Shown: one piece after another, positions 26,283 to 34,387 of the stretch
Layout: the number at the start of each line of letters is the position of its first letter
Numbering within the stretch: the stretch's first letter is position 1
Assembly: GCF_009688945.1 (NCBI RefSeq)
Contig: NZ_AP021874.1
Coordinates: 5,456,001-5,520,000, forward strand
From: Desulfosarcina alkanivorans
GTDB lineage: Bacteria; Desulfobacterota; Desulfobacteria; Desulfobacterales; Desulfosarcinaceae
Length of the DNA stretch: 64,000 nt
Reading direction: 5' to 3'
The notes under the pieces: generated by a model
Database searches by the model: none
Told to the model about the DNA's origin: nothing
Seen by the model: only the letters and a program-made list of their open reading frames with translations
Program-made: the position numbers and the translations under genes

Positions 26283-27221
26283 TCAGGCCGGCCGCCGGTA
26301 GCGTTCACAGCAGACGTCGCCGGTGGAGAACTGGCAGGCGGCGCAGGCGTGGGCGTCCGCATCGGGCATGGAACGCCGGGTGTCGACCAGGTAGGGGGCC
26401 AGCAACCCTGACGCCCGGGACAGCTTTTCGAGATCGACGCCCACCTCCGCCCCTCTTTCATCCAGGGCGGCGACCACATCCTCGGTGGCCACATTGCCCG
26501 ACGCCCCGGGCGCATAGGGGCAGCCTCCCAGCCCGCCCGCGCTGGCATCGAAGGTGCCGATGCCGCAGGACCAGGCCGCCAGCACATTGGCCACGCCACG
26601 GCCATAGGTGTCGTGGAAATGCATGGCGATGCGCGCAGCCGGCAGGCGGGGGAGCAGAAGCTCGAGCAGCCGCCGGACTTCGTCCGGGGCGGCCTTGCCG
26701 ATGGTGTCGGAAATCGACACTTCGTCCACGCCCATGTCCATGAGTCCGTCGACGACGCGAAGGACCGCTTCGGGGGCGATGCGCCCTTCGAAGGCACACC
26801 AGAAGGCGGTGGAGACGTAGCCCCGTACCGGTAACCGCTCACGATGGGCGCCGGCCACCACCGGTGCAAACCGTTTCAGCGAACCGGCCAGGGAGGTGTT
26901 GATGTTTTTCCGGTTGAAGGTCTCGCTCACCGCTGTGAAGAGGGCCACTTTATCGACCCGGGCCTCGACGGCCCGTGCCAGGCCCCGTTCGTTGGGGACC
27001 AGGGCCGAATAGACGATGCCTTTCCTGCGGGCGATGCCGGCGAAGACCGCTGCCGCATCGTCCAGCTGGGGGACCCAGCGGGGTGAGACGAAGGCGCTCG
27101 CCTCGATTTCTCCCACCCCGGTCCCGGAGAGGGCATCGATGTAGGCGATCTTTACCTCCGTGGGGATCCGGGCGGTTTCGTTCTGCAGCCCGTCCCGGGG
27201 GCCGACTTCCACGATTTTCAT
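26283..27221 (-). CDS. Hydroxymethylglutaryl-CoA lyase
   Basis: 312 residues from ATG 27221, which follows AAAGGAGA; an upstream in-frame extension is not supported. This is a HMGL-like TIM barrel. The catalytic/metal Arg-Asp is in GPRDGLQNE, His ligands are in MHFHDTYG, and the signature cysteine loop is GGLGGCPYAPGASGN. It cleaves HMG-CoA to acetyl-CoA and acetoacetate in leucine or ketone-body metabolism. The C-terminus carries an unusual cluster of four cysteines (ACAACQFSTGDVCCERY), which could bind metal or form disulfides. It is a single gene with no leucine-pathway neighbours. Confidence 0.88.
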   Translation of the reverse strand: MKIVEVGPRDGLQNETARIPTEVKIAYIDALSGTGVGEIEASAFVSPRWVPQLDDAAAVFAGIARRKGIVYSALVPNERGLARAVEARVDKVALFTAVSETFNRKNINTSLAGSLKRFAPVVAGAHRERLPVRGYVSTAFWCAFEGRIAPEAVLRVVDGLMDMGVDEVSISDTIGKAAPDEVRRLLELLLPRLPAARIAMHFHDTYGRGVANVLAAWSCGIGTFDASAGGLGGCPYAPGASGNVATEDVVAALDERGAEVGVDLEKLSRASGLLAPYLVDTRRSMPDADAHACAACQFSTGDVCCERYRRPA

Positions 27222-27381
27222 GGGAGCATTCTCCTTTCCGTGCTGATGCGGCCTTTCGGGGTCGTTTTCCGGGGGGGGCGCGGCCAAACCCTGACCCGAT
27301 CCTTTTCGAAATACTCGACAATTTCCAAGGTAGGTTATATAAAGATGAATGTCTACCCGATTTGCGGAGTCAAACCCGACC

Positions 27382-27603
27382 ATGACGGATCATACGATAA
27401 AGACGTGCCCGAAATGCGGCCAGCAGCTGCGCTTTCCCGAAAAAATCGGTGGCGTGCTGATGGCCTGTCCATCCTGCGGGCACCGGTTTCAATCCGACTT
27501 CAAGCTGGAGCGTCCCGGAAGACGCGCACACCGAAACCTGTTCACGACCCTGTTCGAGATGCCCTCTGCGCTACTGAGGCGAATATGCCGTCTGGTTCGC
27601 TGA
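27382..27603 (+). CDS. Small zinc-ribbon protein
   Basis: 73 residues from ATG 27382. Two CxxC knuckles (CPKCGQQLRFPEK and CPSCGHRF) form a zinc ribbon like the N-terminus of MJ0042-type proteins. A basic C-terminus follows. The role is unknown. It is divergent from the HMG-CoA lyase gene. Confidence 0.6.
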   Translation: MTDHTIKTCPKCGQQLRFPEKIGGVLMACPSCGHRFQSDFKLERPGRRAHRNLFTTLFEMPSALLRRICRLVR

Positions 27604-27801
27604 CCGATGAAGGGCGTGCCGAAAATGAGACCACGGCCGGACCGGGACGACTGCTGATGGCCTTTTAAAAAGCTTTTCCAGGCCACCCATGGCCCCATCA
27701 ATCCGAAAGGGACCGAAAAGGCGCTCCGACGAGAAACGACCCGGTATTGATCAACGCTTCCCGATAGGAAGCATCTCCGACGGATTCTAACCGGTGACAC
27801 C

Positions 27802-28797
27802 ATGGGCAAGATGACCCAGCGACAACGATTTATAGCCACGCTTTCGGGTGACGCCACGGACCGCTTCCCGTTTTTCGATCTGGAACCCGAAGCGGCCACC
27901 CTCCGGCGATGGCACCGGGAGGGATTGCCCCGTCACCAATCCGTTGCCGCCCATTTCCACCTGGAAACCCACCACGCCGTCGGGCTGGAACTGCGCAGCT
28001 TCCCTTTTTATCGGAAAGCACCGGATATCCTGAGCGACCCGTCCGCTTTCGACCGGCACTACCACCCCGACCAGCCATCGCGGTTTGCCCGCGACTTCGT
28101 GAAACGCACCGAACGCCTTCGCAGGCAGGGCCGGGTCACCTATGTGGATGCCTCGGGAGGCGGTCTGCTGCAGATGCTGGGGGTCGGCGATTGGGACTCG
28201 CTGAAATCGGCCTGCCGGGCGCTCATCCAGCGGCCGCGGGCGGTGGATCGGCTGCTGGACCGGATCACCGATTTCTACTGCGTCTGTCTGGAGCGGGTGC
28301 TTTCCAGGGTGGCGGTCGACTATGCCTCGTTTTACGAACCGATTGCATCCAACACGGCGCCCGTGATTTCTCCTGAGATGTTCACGCGCTTTGCCATACC
28401 CGGCTACCGCAAAGTCATCGATCTGCTGGACCGATATGGTGTCCGGCTGCGCATTCTCTGCACCACCGGCGGCAACCTGTCGCCGCTCCTGCCGGCGCTG
28501 GTCGATGCCGGCATCAACGGCCTCTGGATCAGCAATATCGGCAGTGCCGGCATGGCATATTCCCGGCTTCGGCGCCAATTCGGACCCGGCATGGCCCTGA
28601 TCGGGGGCATCGACGCCTCCGCCCTGACCCGGGAAGAGGCCGCCGTTCGGCAGGCGGTGGCGCAAACGGTGCCCGGCCTGCTGGCCGGCGGCCGCTACCT
28701 GCCCTGCCTAGATGACCGGCCGCGCGGCAACGTGCCCCTGGCCCATTACCGGTTGTATCGCCGCCTGCTCGGGGAGATTGCGCGGCAGGGTGGATGA
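27802..28797 (+). CDS. Uroporphyrinogen decarboxylase-family protein (MtaA/CmuC-like)
   Basis: 331 residues with the URO-D fold: MTQRQRFIATLSGDATDRFPFFD at the start, VDYASFYEPIASNTAPVISPEMF, and the C-terminal LIGGIDASALTREEAAVRQ. The heme-pathway RGxPVRxxxxxRQ substrate loop is missing. This points to the methyltransferase branch, which acts on methylated corrinoid proteins or thiols in anaerobic one-carbon metabolism. No corrinoid protein is adjacent, so the donor and acceptor are unknown. It is cytoplasmic. Confidence 0.83.
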   Translation: MGKMTQRQRFIATLSGDATDRFPFFDLEPEAATLRRWHREGLPRHQSVAAHFHLETHHAVGLELRSFPFYRKAPDILSDPSAFDRHYHPDQPSRFARDFVKRTERLRRQGRVTYVDASGGGLLQMLGVGDWDSLKSACRALIQRPRAVDRLLDRITDFYCVCLERVLSRVAVDYASFYEPIASNTAPVISPEMFTRFAIPGYRKVIDLLDRYGVRLRILCTTGGNLSPLLPALVDAGINGLWISNIGSAGMAYSRLRRQFGPGMALIGGIDASALTREEAAVRQAVAQTVPGLLAGGRYLPCLDDRPRGNVPLAHYRLYRRLLGEIARQGG

Positions 28798-28837
28798 AAA
28801 GGGGCAAGTCCGGGGCGGACGGGTGGCCTTTTCGGGG

Positions 28838-29131
28838 TCAGTTCAACGACGTCGCGCTGGGGAAATCCGCGATGAACTGCAGATAGCTGCTCCCGCCGAT
28901 CTCATCCAGCAGTGCGTGGTCTTCCAGGTACCGTGCAAGGCTGGCCAGATCGATCGGGTGCTGCCGATAATGCAATTGCGCCATCGCCCGGCGAAGAATC
29001 CCGTGCCGTTTTATGGGAACACTGTAGGGATCGATGCATTCACGCAATTTGTGAATCTGGGAATTGTCATGGATGATTTCGTGCAGGACCGAAATTTCGT
29101 CGAATAATCGTATCGTCTTGGGTGTGGCCAT
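28838..29131 (-). CDS. Stand-alone DnaB helicase N-terminal-like domain
   Basis: 97 residues. The segment RRAMAQLHYRQHPIDLASLA and the continuation LEDHALLDEIGGSSYLQFIA match the N-terminal domain of replicative DnaB helicase (compare PIDL..LA..LE..G.LD.VGG..YL..L in DnaB). No ATPase domain follows; the gene ends after the domain. In DnaB this domain forms the trimer-of-dimers collar and binds primase. A free copy could modulate the helicase, or be a relic. It has its own GGAG site before ATG 29131 and is convergent with the URO-D gene. Confidence 0.65.
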   Translation of the reverse strand: MATPKTIRLFDEISVLHEIIHDNSQIHKLRECIDPYSVPIKRHGILRRAMAQLHYRQHPIDLASLARYLEDHALLDEIGGSSYLQFIADFPSATSLN

Positions 29132-29244
29132 TTTTGGGCTCCGCGAATGTGCTTGGTGGTCATGGTCGTGACGGTATGGTCGAACATGGCTGTCAGGGTA
29201 TATATCGATAGAACCTGCAGAAACTTTAGTTAAGGAGAAAACGC

Positions 29245-29784
29245 ATGCTGAAAAAGGACGCGACCCTCCTTTTGATTATCGATGTTCAAGGCAAACTGGC
29301 CCATCTGGTGCACGAGAAGCAGCTGCTCTTCGAGAACCTGCAAAAGCTGATCAAAGGTGCCCGGGTATTGGGTCTGCCCCTTCTCTGGGTGGAGCAGAAT
29401 CCCGCGGGGCTGGGACCGACCATCCCCGAGGTCGCCGACCTGATGGCCGGCGCTGCACCGATCAGCAAGATGAGCTTCAGCAGCTGCCGCAACGAGCAGT
29501 TTGTTCAGGCATTGAACACGCTGGACCGCAGGCAGGTGCTGGTTGCCGGCATCGAGACCCACATCTGCGTGTACCAGACCACAGCCGGCCTGGTGAAGAT
29601 GGGCTATTCGGTCCAGGTGGTCGCCGATGCGGTGTCTTCGAGGAACCCCGGCAACAAGGCCATCGGCCTGCAGAAAATGCAGGCTGCGGGCGCCGGTTTG
29701 ACGAGTGTCGAAACCGCATTGTTCGAACTCCTTGAGGTGGCGGAGGGAGACGCCTTCAAGGAGATTCTCAGGATCGTCAGGTAA
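29245..29784 (+). CDS. Isochorismatase-family hydrolase (YcaC-like)
   Basis: 179 residues. The catalytic triad is intact: Asp in LLLIIDVQGKLA, Lys in PISKMSFS, and the nucleophile Cys in GIETHICVYQTT. Family members hydrolyse amides or nicotinamide-like substrates; the substrate here is unknown. It has a TAAGGAG site before ATG 29245. The HIT-family gene begins about 85 bases downstream on the same strand. Confidence 0.87.
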   Translation: MLKKDATLLLIIDVQGKLAHLVHEKQLLFENLQKLIKGARVLGLPLLWVEQNPAGLGPTIPEVADLMAGAAPISKMSFSSCRNEQFVQALNTLDRRQVLVAGIETHICVYQTTAGLVKMGYSVQVVADAVSSRNPGNKAIGLQKMQAAGAGLTSVETALFELLEVAEGDAFKEILRIVR

Positions 29785-29868
29785 TTGAACCGGCGGCGGA
29801 GACATGGATATCCCTTTTTCCGTCGGCACCGTCCCTTTTCGGGCCGGGCCATCCATGCGGAGGAAATG

Positions 29869-30279
29869 ATGCAGCAATCGCCTGAAACCCCGGGGGCCGT
29901 CGATCCCGGATGCCTGTTCTGCCGGTGGATCCTGACGGAACAAGCCCTGGAGACCGTTGGCACGGTGGCCGCCTTTAACGACGGCTACCCGGTGACCGAG
30001 GGGCACCTGCTGATCGTGCCCCTGCGGCATACCCCAGACTGGCTGTCCCTGAGCGCACGGGAGGTGCGGGACAGCGAAACGCTGATTCGCAGGCTCGCCG
30101 ACCGGATCCGGACGGCCGATCCCCGCGTCAGCGGGTTCAACATCGGAACGAACATCGGCCGATCCGCGGGGCAGACCGTGTTTCATGCCCACATCCACCT
30201 GATTCCGCGACGCGACGGAGACAGCGACAACCCGAAGGGAGGTGTCCGGGGGGTGATCGATGGACGACGCGGTTACTGA
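29869..30279 (+). CDS. HIT-family nucleotide hydrolase/transferase
   Basis: 136 residues from ATG 29869, with GGAGG at five-base spacing; ATG 29866 overlaps. The histidine triad is HAHIHLIPRR. An N-terminal CLFCRW is the usual zinc-binding or folding motif, and GFNIGTNIGRSAGQTVFHAH completes the active site. These enzymes cleave dinucleoside polyphosphates or nucleoside phosphoramidates. It lies in a same-strand run from 29.2 to 34.4 kb. Confidence 0.88.
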   Translation: MQQSPETPGAVDPGCLFCRWILTEQALETVGTVAAFNDGYPVTEGHLLIVPLRHTPDWLSLSAREVRDSETLIRRLADRIRTADPRVSGFNIGTNIGRSAGQTVFHAHIHLIPRRDGDSDNPKGGVRGVIDGRRGY

Positions 30280-30342
30280 TCCCGCAGGGCAGACCGGGTG
30301 AGGACATCCCAGCGCATTCCCGACGGATCCGGAGGTGACGGC

Positions 30343-32097
30343 ATGGACGCCGACCACAGGCTCAACGCAAACGAGTTCAAGGCGCTACTTCGGCAGCTGG
30401 ACAACCGGGCCTATGGAATATACCGGCGTCTCCGCCAGACCCGCATTGTCTTCGACGCCTATTCGCTCGGCTTCCGGCACGTCCAGGCCAGCCCCGGTGC
30501 CATGCCGGCGTCGGTGTGTGAACTCTTTTTGCCGGCATCCCGTTTCCCCGTTCCCGGGTGGGCCATTTCCAACGAGGCCCGGTCGATCGCCGCCGCCGAC
30601 TATGTGCTGCGGTCCTTTGCCTGCGGCGTAGCGCGGTCTGCCAGGCAGCACCGCGGGGCGGACGGCAGCGGGTCCTACCAGTGTCCGGAAATGCCGCAGC
30701 AGATTCTTGCCAGGAATGCGGTATCCTTTTCGCCAGCGGGGCTGTCGATCGCTTTCCGGGTCAGCCTTCCCGGCACCCTGTCCCAAAAGGTGCTCGCCGG
30801 TGAGGCCGAGGCGATGTTTTTCGGGGAATTGGCCGATATCGCGCAAGCGGTCAAGGCGGATCTGTCCGATTCCCGGCGGTTCAGGGGGCACTGCGAACTC
30901 GTCGAGGACATGCGGCACGTTCAGGATCGGCTGGGTCGCCGGGGGCTGGTTGCCTTTATTGCCGACGGATCGATGCTGCCGAGGGACTCGGGGCTGTCGG
31001 ACAAGCCGATACGGGACGACCAGGGCGGCACCGCATTTTGCGCACCGGAGGCGGCGGCCGTAGTTCTCGATTTTCCGAACGCAGGCAACATCCGTGGCCT
31101 TGGCATCCGCGAAGGCGTTACCGTGGTGGTCGGCGGAGGGTTCCACGGCAAGTCAACCCTTCTCCACGCCGTGGCCAGGGGGGTGTACCCCCATGTCGCC
31201 GGAGACGGCAGAGAACGGGTGGTGACCAGTCAAAACGCCATCGTGGTCAGCGCCGAAGAGGGCCGGTCCATTCAGGGGCTGGACATCTCCGCCTTTATCG
31301 GCACCCTGCCGGCCAAGGCGGATCCCCGGCGGTTTTTCACCAACAATGCAAGCGGCAGCACATCCCAGGCTGCCGCGATCGTCGAGGGCATGCTCGCCGG
31401 TGCGGACCTTTTGCTCATCGATGAAGACGCCTCGGCCACCAATTTTCTGATGCGGGACCGGTACATGCGGCAACTGATCCCGGACGACCCGATCACCCCC
31501 CTGTTTGACCGGGTGCGCGAGCTTTACCGGGACCATGGGGTAAGCACCATGATCGTTGCGGGCGGAAGTTCCGATTATCTGGGGGTGGCCGATCATGTGA
31601 TCGCCATGCGTGACTTTGTGCCCGTTGACATGACCGCCCGGGCCAGGGGGCTCGATCTTCCCCGATCATGGGCACCGGCCGGCCCGCTGGACATTTCGGA
31701 CCGGAGAAAACTGCGGCCGGGCAACTTCGATCCGCTGTTCCTCAACCGGCGCATGAACAAGGCGGTGCCGGTCCGTATCAAGGCGCTGCGGGGGCAGGAA
31801 TGCGAAATTTTAGAGTATGGGATGGACCTGATCGATGTCCGGTCGCTTGAAGGAATCGTCGATCCGGATCAGATGCTAACCCTCGGCCATGCCCTGCTGC
31901 TTGCCCGGCGGCTGGAACCGCCGGCAGCGGGGCGCTCCCCTTCCGCCCTGGCCCGGCAGGTCGTCCGCCTGGTTCGACGGGAAGGCCTGGATGTCCTGCA
32001 GGCGCCCGCCGCGCCTCCGGTTTTCTTTGCCGAGATCCGCCTGCTTGAACTGGCCGGTGCGATCAACCGCCTGCGCAGCCTCGCCGTTGACGTCTAG
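30343..32097 (+). CDS. Predicted ATPase of the ABC class (COG3044/PF09818)
   Basis: 584 residues from ATG 30343, which has GGAGGTGA in front; GTG 30298 is a weaker choice. An N-terminal domain of about 240 residues precedes an ABC-type nucleotide-binding fold. Walker A is GGGFHGKSTLL near residue 270, the signature-like motif is ASGSTSQAAAI near 350, and Walker B is LLLIDEDASATNFL. No membrane segment is predicted, so it is a soluble ABC-class ATPase and not a transporter. The family function is unknown, although one branch has been discussed with RNA or DNA metabolism. The ModA-like gene starts 131 bases downstream. Confidence 0.87.
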   Translation: MDADHRLNANEFKALLRQLDNRAYGIYRRLRQTRIVFDAYSLGFRHVQASPGAMPASVCELFLPASRFPVPGWAISNEARSIAAADYVLRSFACGVARSARQHRGADGSGSYQCPEMPQQILARNAVSFSPAGLSIAFRVSLPGTLSQKVLAGEAEAMFFGELADIAQAVKADLSDSRRFRGHCELVEDMRHVQDRLGRRGLVAFIADGSMLPRDSGLSDKPIRDDQGGTAFCAPEAAAVVLDFPNAGNIRGLGIREGVTVVVGGGFHGKSTLLHAVARGVYPHVAGDGRERVVTSQNAIVVSAEEGRSIQGLDISAFIGTLPAKADPRRFFTNNASGSTSQAAAIVEGMLAGADLLLIDEDASATNFLMRDRYMRQLIPDDPITPLFDRVRELYRDHGVSTMIVAGGSSDYLGVADHVIAMRDFVPVDMTARARGLDLPRSWAPAGPLDISDRRKLRPGNFDPLFLNRRMNKAVPVRIKALRGQECEILEYGMDLIDVRSLEGIVDPDQMLTLGHALLLARRLEPPAAGRSPSALARQVVRLVRREGLDVLQAPAAPPVFFAEIRLLELAGAINRLRSLAVDV

Positions 32098-32228
32098 TGG
32101 GCGGGAGCGCAGCCCCCGGTCTGCGGGCCGGATCGTCCTCGCCTCAGCGGCAATCCGGCTGCCCGGTGACGCCGGACCCTGCGGCCTGCAGCGACCGGAG
32201 GGCGACCATACGTTCCAAGGAGGTGCCC

Positions 32229-33149
32229 ATGGCACTCGAATGGCCCGTGGAAACGGTACTGCCCCGTCAGGGGGGCGAGCGGTGGTGCGAACCGGCTTCA
32301 AACCGGGTGATGGATTTTCATGGCGACCCCTTCAGGGCGCAATTGGTCGTCTTTTCCGACGGCAACCACCACATGGCCCTGCTGCCGGCGATGAAGGCCT
32401 TTTACGAGGCCAATCCGGCCGTGGCCGACATCTTTTATGCGACCACGCCGCCGGGGCCCATCGTCGCCATGTTGAGGTCCGGTGCCCTGAAAATCGGCAA
32501 CCTGGTTCTTTCCGTTGCGCCCCATGTGTTTATCAGCCCGCCCCGTGTGATGGCGACCCTGCAGGCCGACGGATGGGTGCGCTCGCATCACCTGCTGGCC
32601 CGCAACCAGGGCAGCGTGCTGCTCGTCCGCAAAGCCGACCCCGCTGATGTCTCCGGTGTGAGAGACCTGATGCGCCGGGAGGTGCGCCTGTTCATTTCCA
32701 ACCCGGAGACGGAGACCGTCAGCTACCGGGGGTACCGGCGGACATTGGAGGCATTGGCGGCGGATCAGGGCATTGCCGCGGACGCATTCGCCCGGGCGGT
32801 GTTCGGCGATACGGTGGTGTGGGGCCGCCGGATCCACCACCGGGAAGCGCCGGAGGCGCTGGCCGCGGGCCGGGCCGATGTCGCCATTGTATACTACCAC
32901 CTGGCCTTGCGATATACGCGAATCTTTCCCGACCGGTTCGATTTCGTGCCCCTGGGCGGCACCCGGACCCATCCGGCGCCTCCTCCGCAGAACCGGACGG
33001 CCGCGATTCACATGGGCCTGGTGGGGCAGGGCGGGGCCTGGGGGGAGCGGTTCCTCGAGTTTATGCGCAGCCCCACCGTGGCCGATATCTACACCCGGCA
33101 CGGCATGCGGCCCCATGGCTCTGACGGTGCGGATTCCCCGGAAAAATGA
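32229..33149 (+). CDS. Periplasmic-binding-protein-like fold (ModA-like) without a signal peptide
   Basis: 306 residues from ATG 32229 behind a strong AAGGAGG. The type II binding-protein fold is suggested by LVVFSDGNHHMALLPAMKAF, FYATTPPGPIVAMLRSGALK, LISNPETE-like RLFISNPETETVSYRGY, and GRADVAIVYYHLALRY. These resemble molybdate or tungstate-type solute-binding proteins. No hydrophobic signal sequence is present at the chosen start or just upstream, which would leave it in the cytoplasm and argue for a sensory or intracellular binding role. No permease or ATP-binding transporter gene is adjacent. Confidence 0.7.
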   Translation: MALEWPVETVLPRQGGERWCEPASNRVMDFHGDPFRAQLVVFSDGNHHMALLPAMKAFYEANPAVADIFYATTPPGPIVAMLRSGALKIGNLVLSVAPHVFISPPRVMATLQADGWVRSHHLLARNQGSVLLVRKADPADVSGVRDLMRREVRLFISNPETETVSYRGYRRTLEALAADQGIAADAFARAVFGDTVVWGRRIHHREAPEALAAGRADVAIVYYHLALRYTRIFPDRFDFVPLGGTRTHPAPPPQNRTAAIHMGLVGQGGAWGERFLEFMRSPTVADIYTRHGMRPHGSDGADSPEK

Positions 33150-33532
33150 GTCGCCGCCAGCCAGGCCTGTGCAGACGGGATGGCCGGGCGGCGACGGCCA
33201 TGTTTTTGTGTAACGTATAGTAACATATGGGTTATTGATACGCCCGGCCGAGCCTGTTTACCTTTTTCACCAGTTGCCGAAGCGCTCTCCTGTTGTTGCT
33301 GCCATCGATGGCCGATTTTCCGGTTCCGCCCGTTGTCTGTGAAAACGATTTCGAACGCGTCAAATACGAACCGTGTCCGTCCGCCTGACAAGGCATCAGG
33401 GTTGATTTCAAGGCATGCGAAAGGCCGACTCCGCCATAGGCGAGCCGGCCGGGGATACGCGGCTGCGAAGAACACGGATGCCGGGCAAAAGGCCTGGCGG
33501 TGCGGACGCCAACAAACATTCAAGGAGGCGCC
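33150..33532. other. Intergenic region, 383 bases
   Basis: No gene is supported. It contains a GTAACGTATAGTAACATATG stretch near 33209-33228, with a repeated GTAAC at 33209 and 33219, but without the -10 partner seen in the 46-50 kb promoters. Confidence 0.4.
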
Positions 33533-34381
33533 ATGATGAAGCGGACCCTTTCATTGGCCCTGGTGATGGTTGCGTTGCTTTTCACCGGGATGGGATTCAA
33601 CAGCGACGTGCGCATTGCCGAGGTCTGGTCCACGTCCGGCGGGTTAAAGGTGCCGGAATCCGTGTTGTATGACGGGGCGGACGATATCCTCTATGTCTCG
33701 AACATTAACGGCAAACCCACGGAAAAGAACCAAAAGGGATTTATTTCCAGGCTTTCAGCAGACGGGAAAATGGATACGCTGAAATGGGTTGGCGGAATGC
33801 ACGCCCCAAAGGGAATGGGGCTTTACGGCAACCTGTTGTACGTGACCGATATCGACCGCATCCATGTCATCGACAAGACGCACGCTCGAATCTTGAAAAC
33901 CCATGCGGTGGCCGATGCGAAATTTTTAAACGATATCGCGATAGATGCCGGAGGGCTTGTCTACATCACCGATATGGCAGCTAAAAAAGTGATGATCATC
34001 AAGGACGATACCGTTGATACCTGGATCGAATTAAATGATTTCACGAAGCCGAACGGGTTGTTCATGGACGCGCCCGATCTGCTGGTGGGAACCGCCGACG
34101 GGCTGCTGAGAATCGGTTTGACCACCAGAGCGATTCAAATGGAGATCCCTGTCCGGGGCGGTATCGATGGATTGAAAAAAATCGGAGAAGGCGAATATAT
34201 CGTCAGCGACTGGAAAGGAAAGACCCGGTTGATCGGGAGGGATCGGGAGCCCCGGGTTTTATTGGATACGACTGAAAGTAAAATCAATGCGGCGGATCTG
34301 GAATATATTCCTGGAAAACAGTGGCTGGTGATTCCAACGTTTTTTGACAACCGGGTCGTCGCCTATCGGCTCACGCGCTGA
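33533..34381 (+). CDS. Exported SMP-30/NHL-type beta-propeller protein
   Basis: 282 residues. An N-terminal signal peptide (MMKRTLSLALVMVALLFTG) is followed by repeated propeller blades: VPESVLYDGADDILYVSNIN, GLYGNLLYVTDIDRIHVID, NDIAIDAGGLVYITDMA, and KPNGLFMDAPDLLVGTADG. This resembles SMP-30/gluconolactonase-like proteins, which bind a divalent metal. The function is unknown and the location periplasmic. AAGGAGG precedes ATG 33533; the next ATG is 33536. It converges with the pseudokinase-protease gene, only six bases away. Confidence 0.8.
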   Translation: MMKRTLSLALVMVALLFTGMGFNSDVRIAEVWSTSGGLKVPESVLYDGADDILYVSNINGKPTEKNQKGFISRLSADGKMDTLKWVGGMHAPKGMGLYGNLLYVTDIDRIHVIDKTHARILKTHAVADAKFLNDIAIDAGGLVYITDMAAKKVMIIKDDTVDTWIELNDFTKPNGLFMDAPDLLVGTADGLLRIGLTTRAIQMEIPVRGGIDGLKKIGEGEYIVSDWKGKTRLIGRDREPRVLLDTTESKINAADLEYIPGKQWLVIPTFFDNRVVAYRLTR

Positions 34382-34387
34382 TCGCAG

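Noticed and set aside
33209-33228. GTAAC motifs as a sixth ECF promoter
   Set aside because: The -10 box at the required 16-base spacing is missing.
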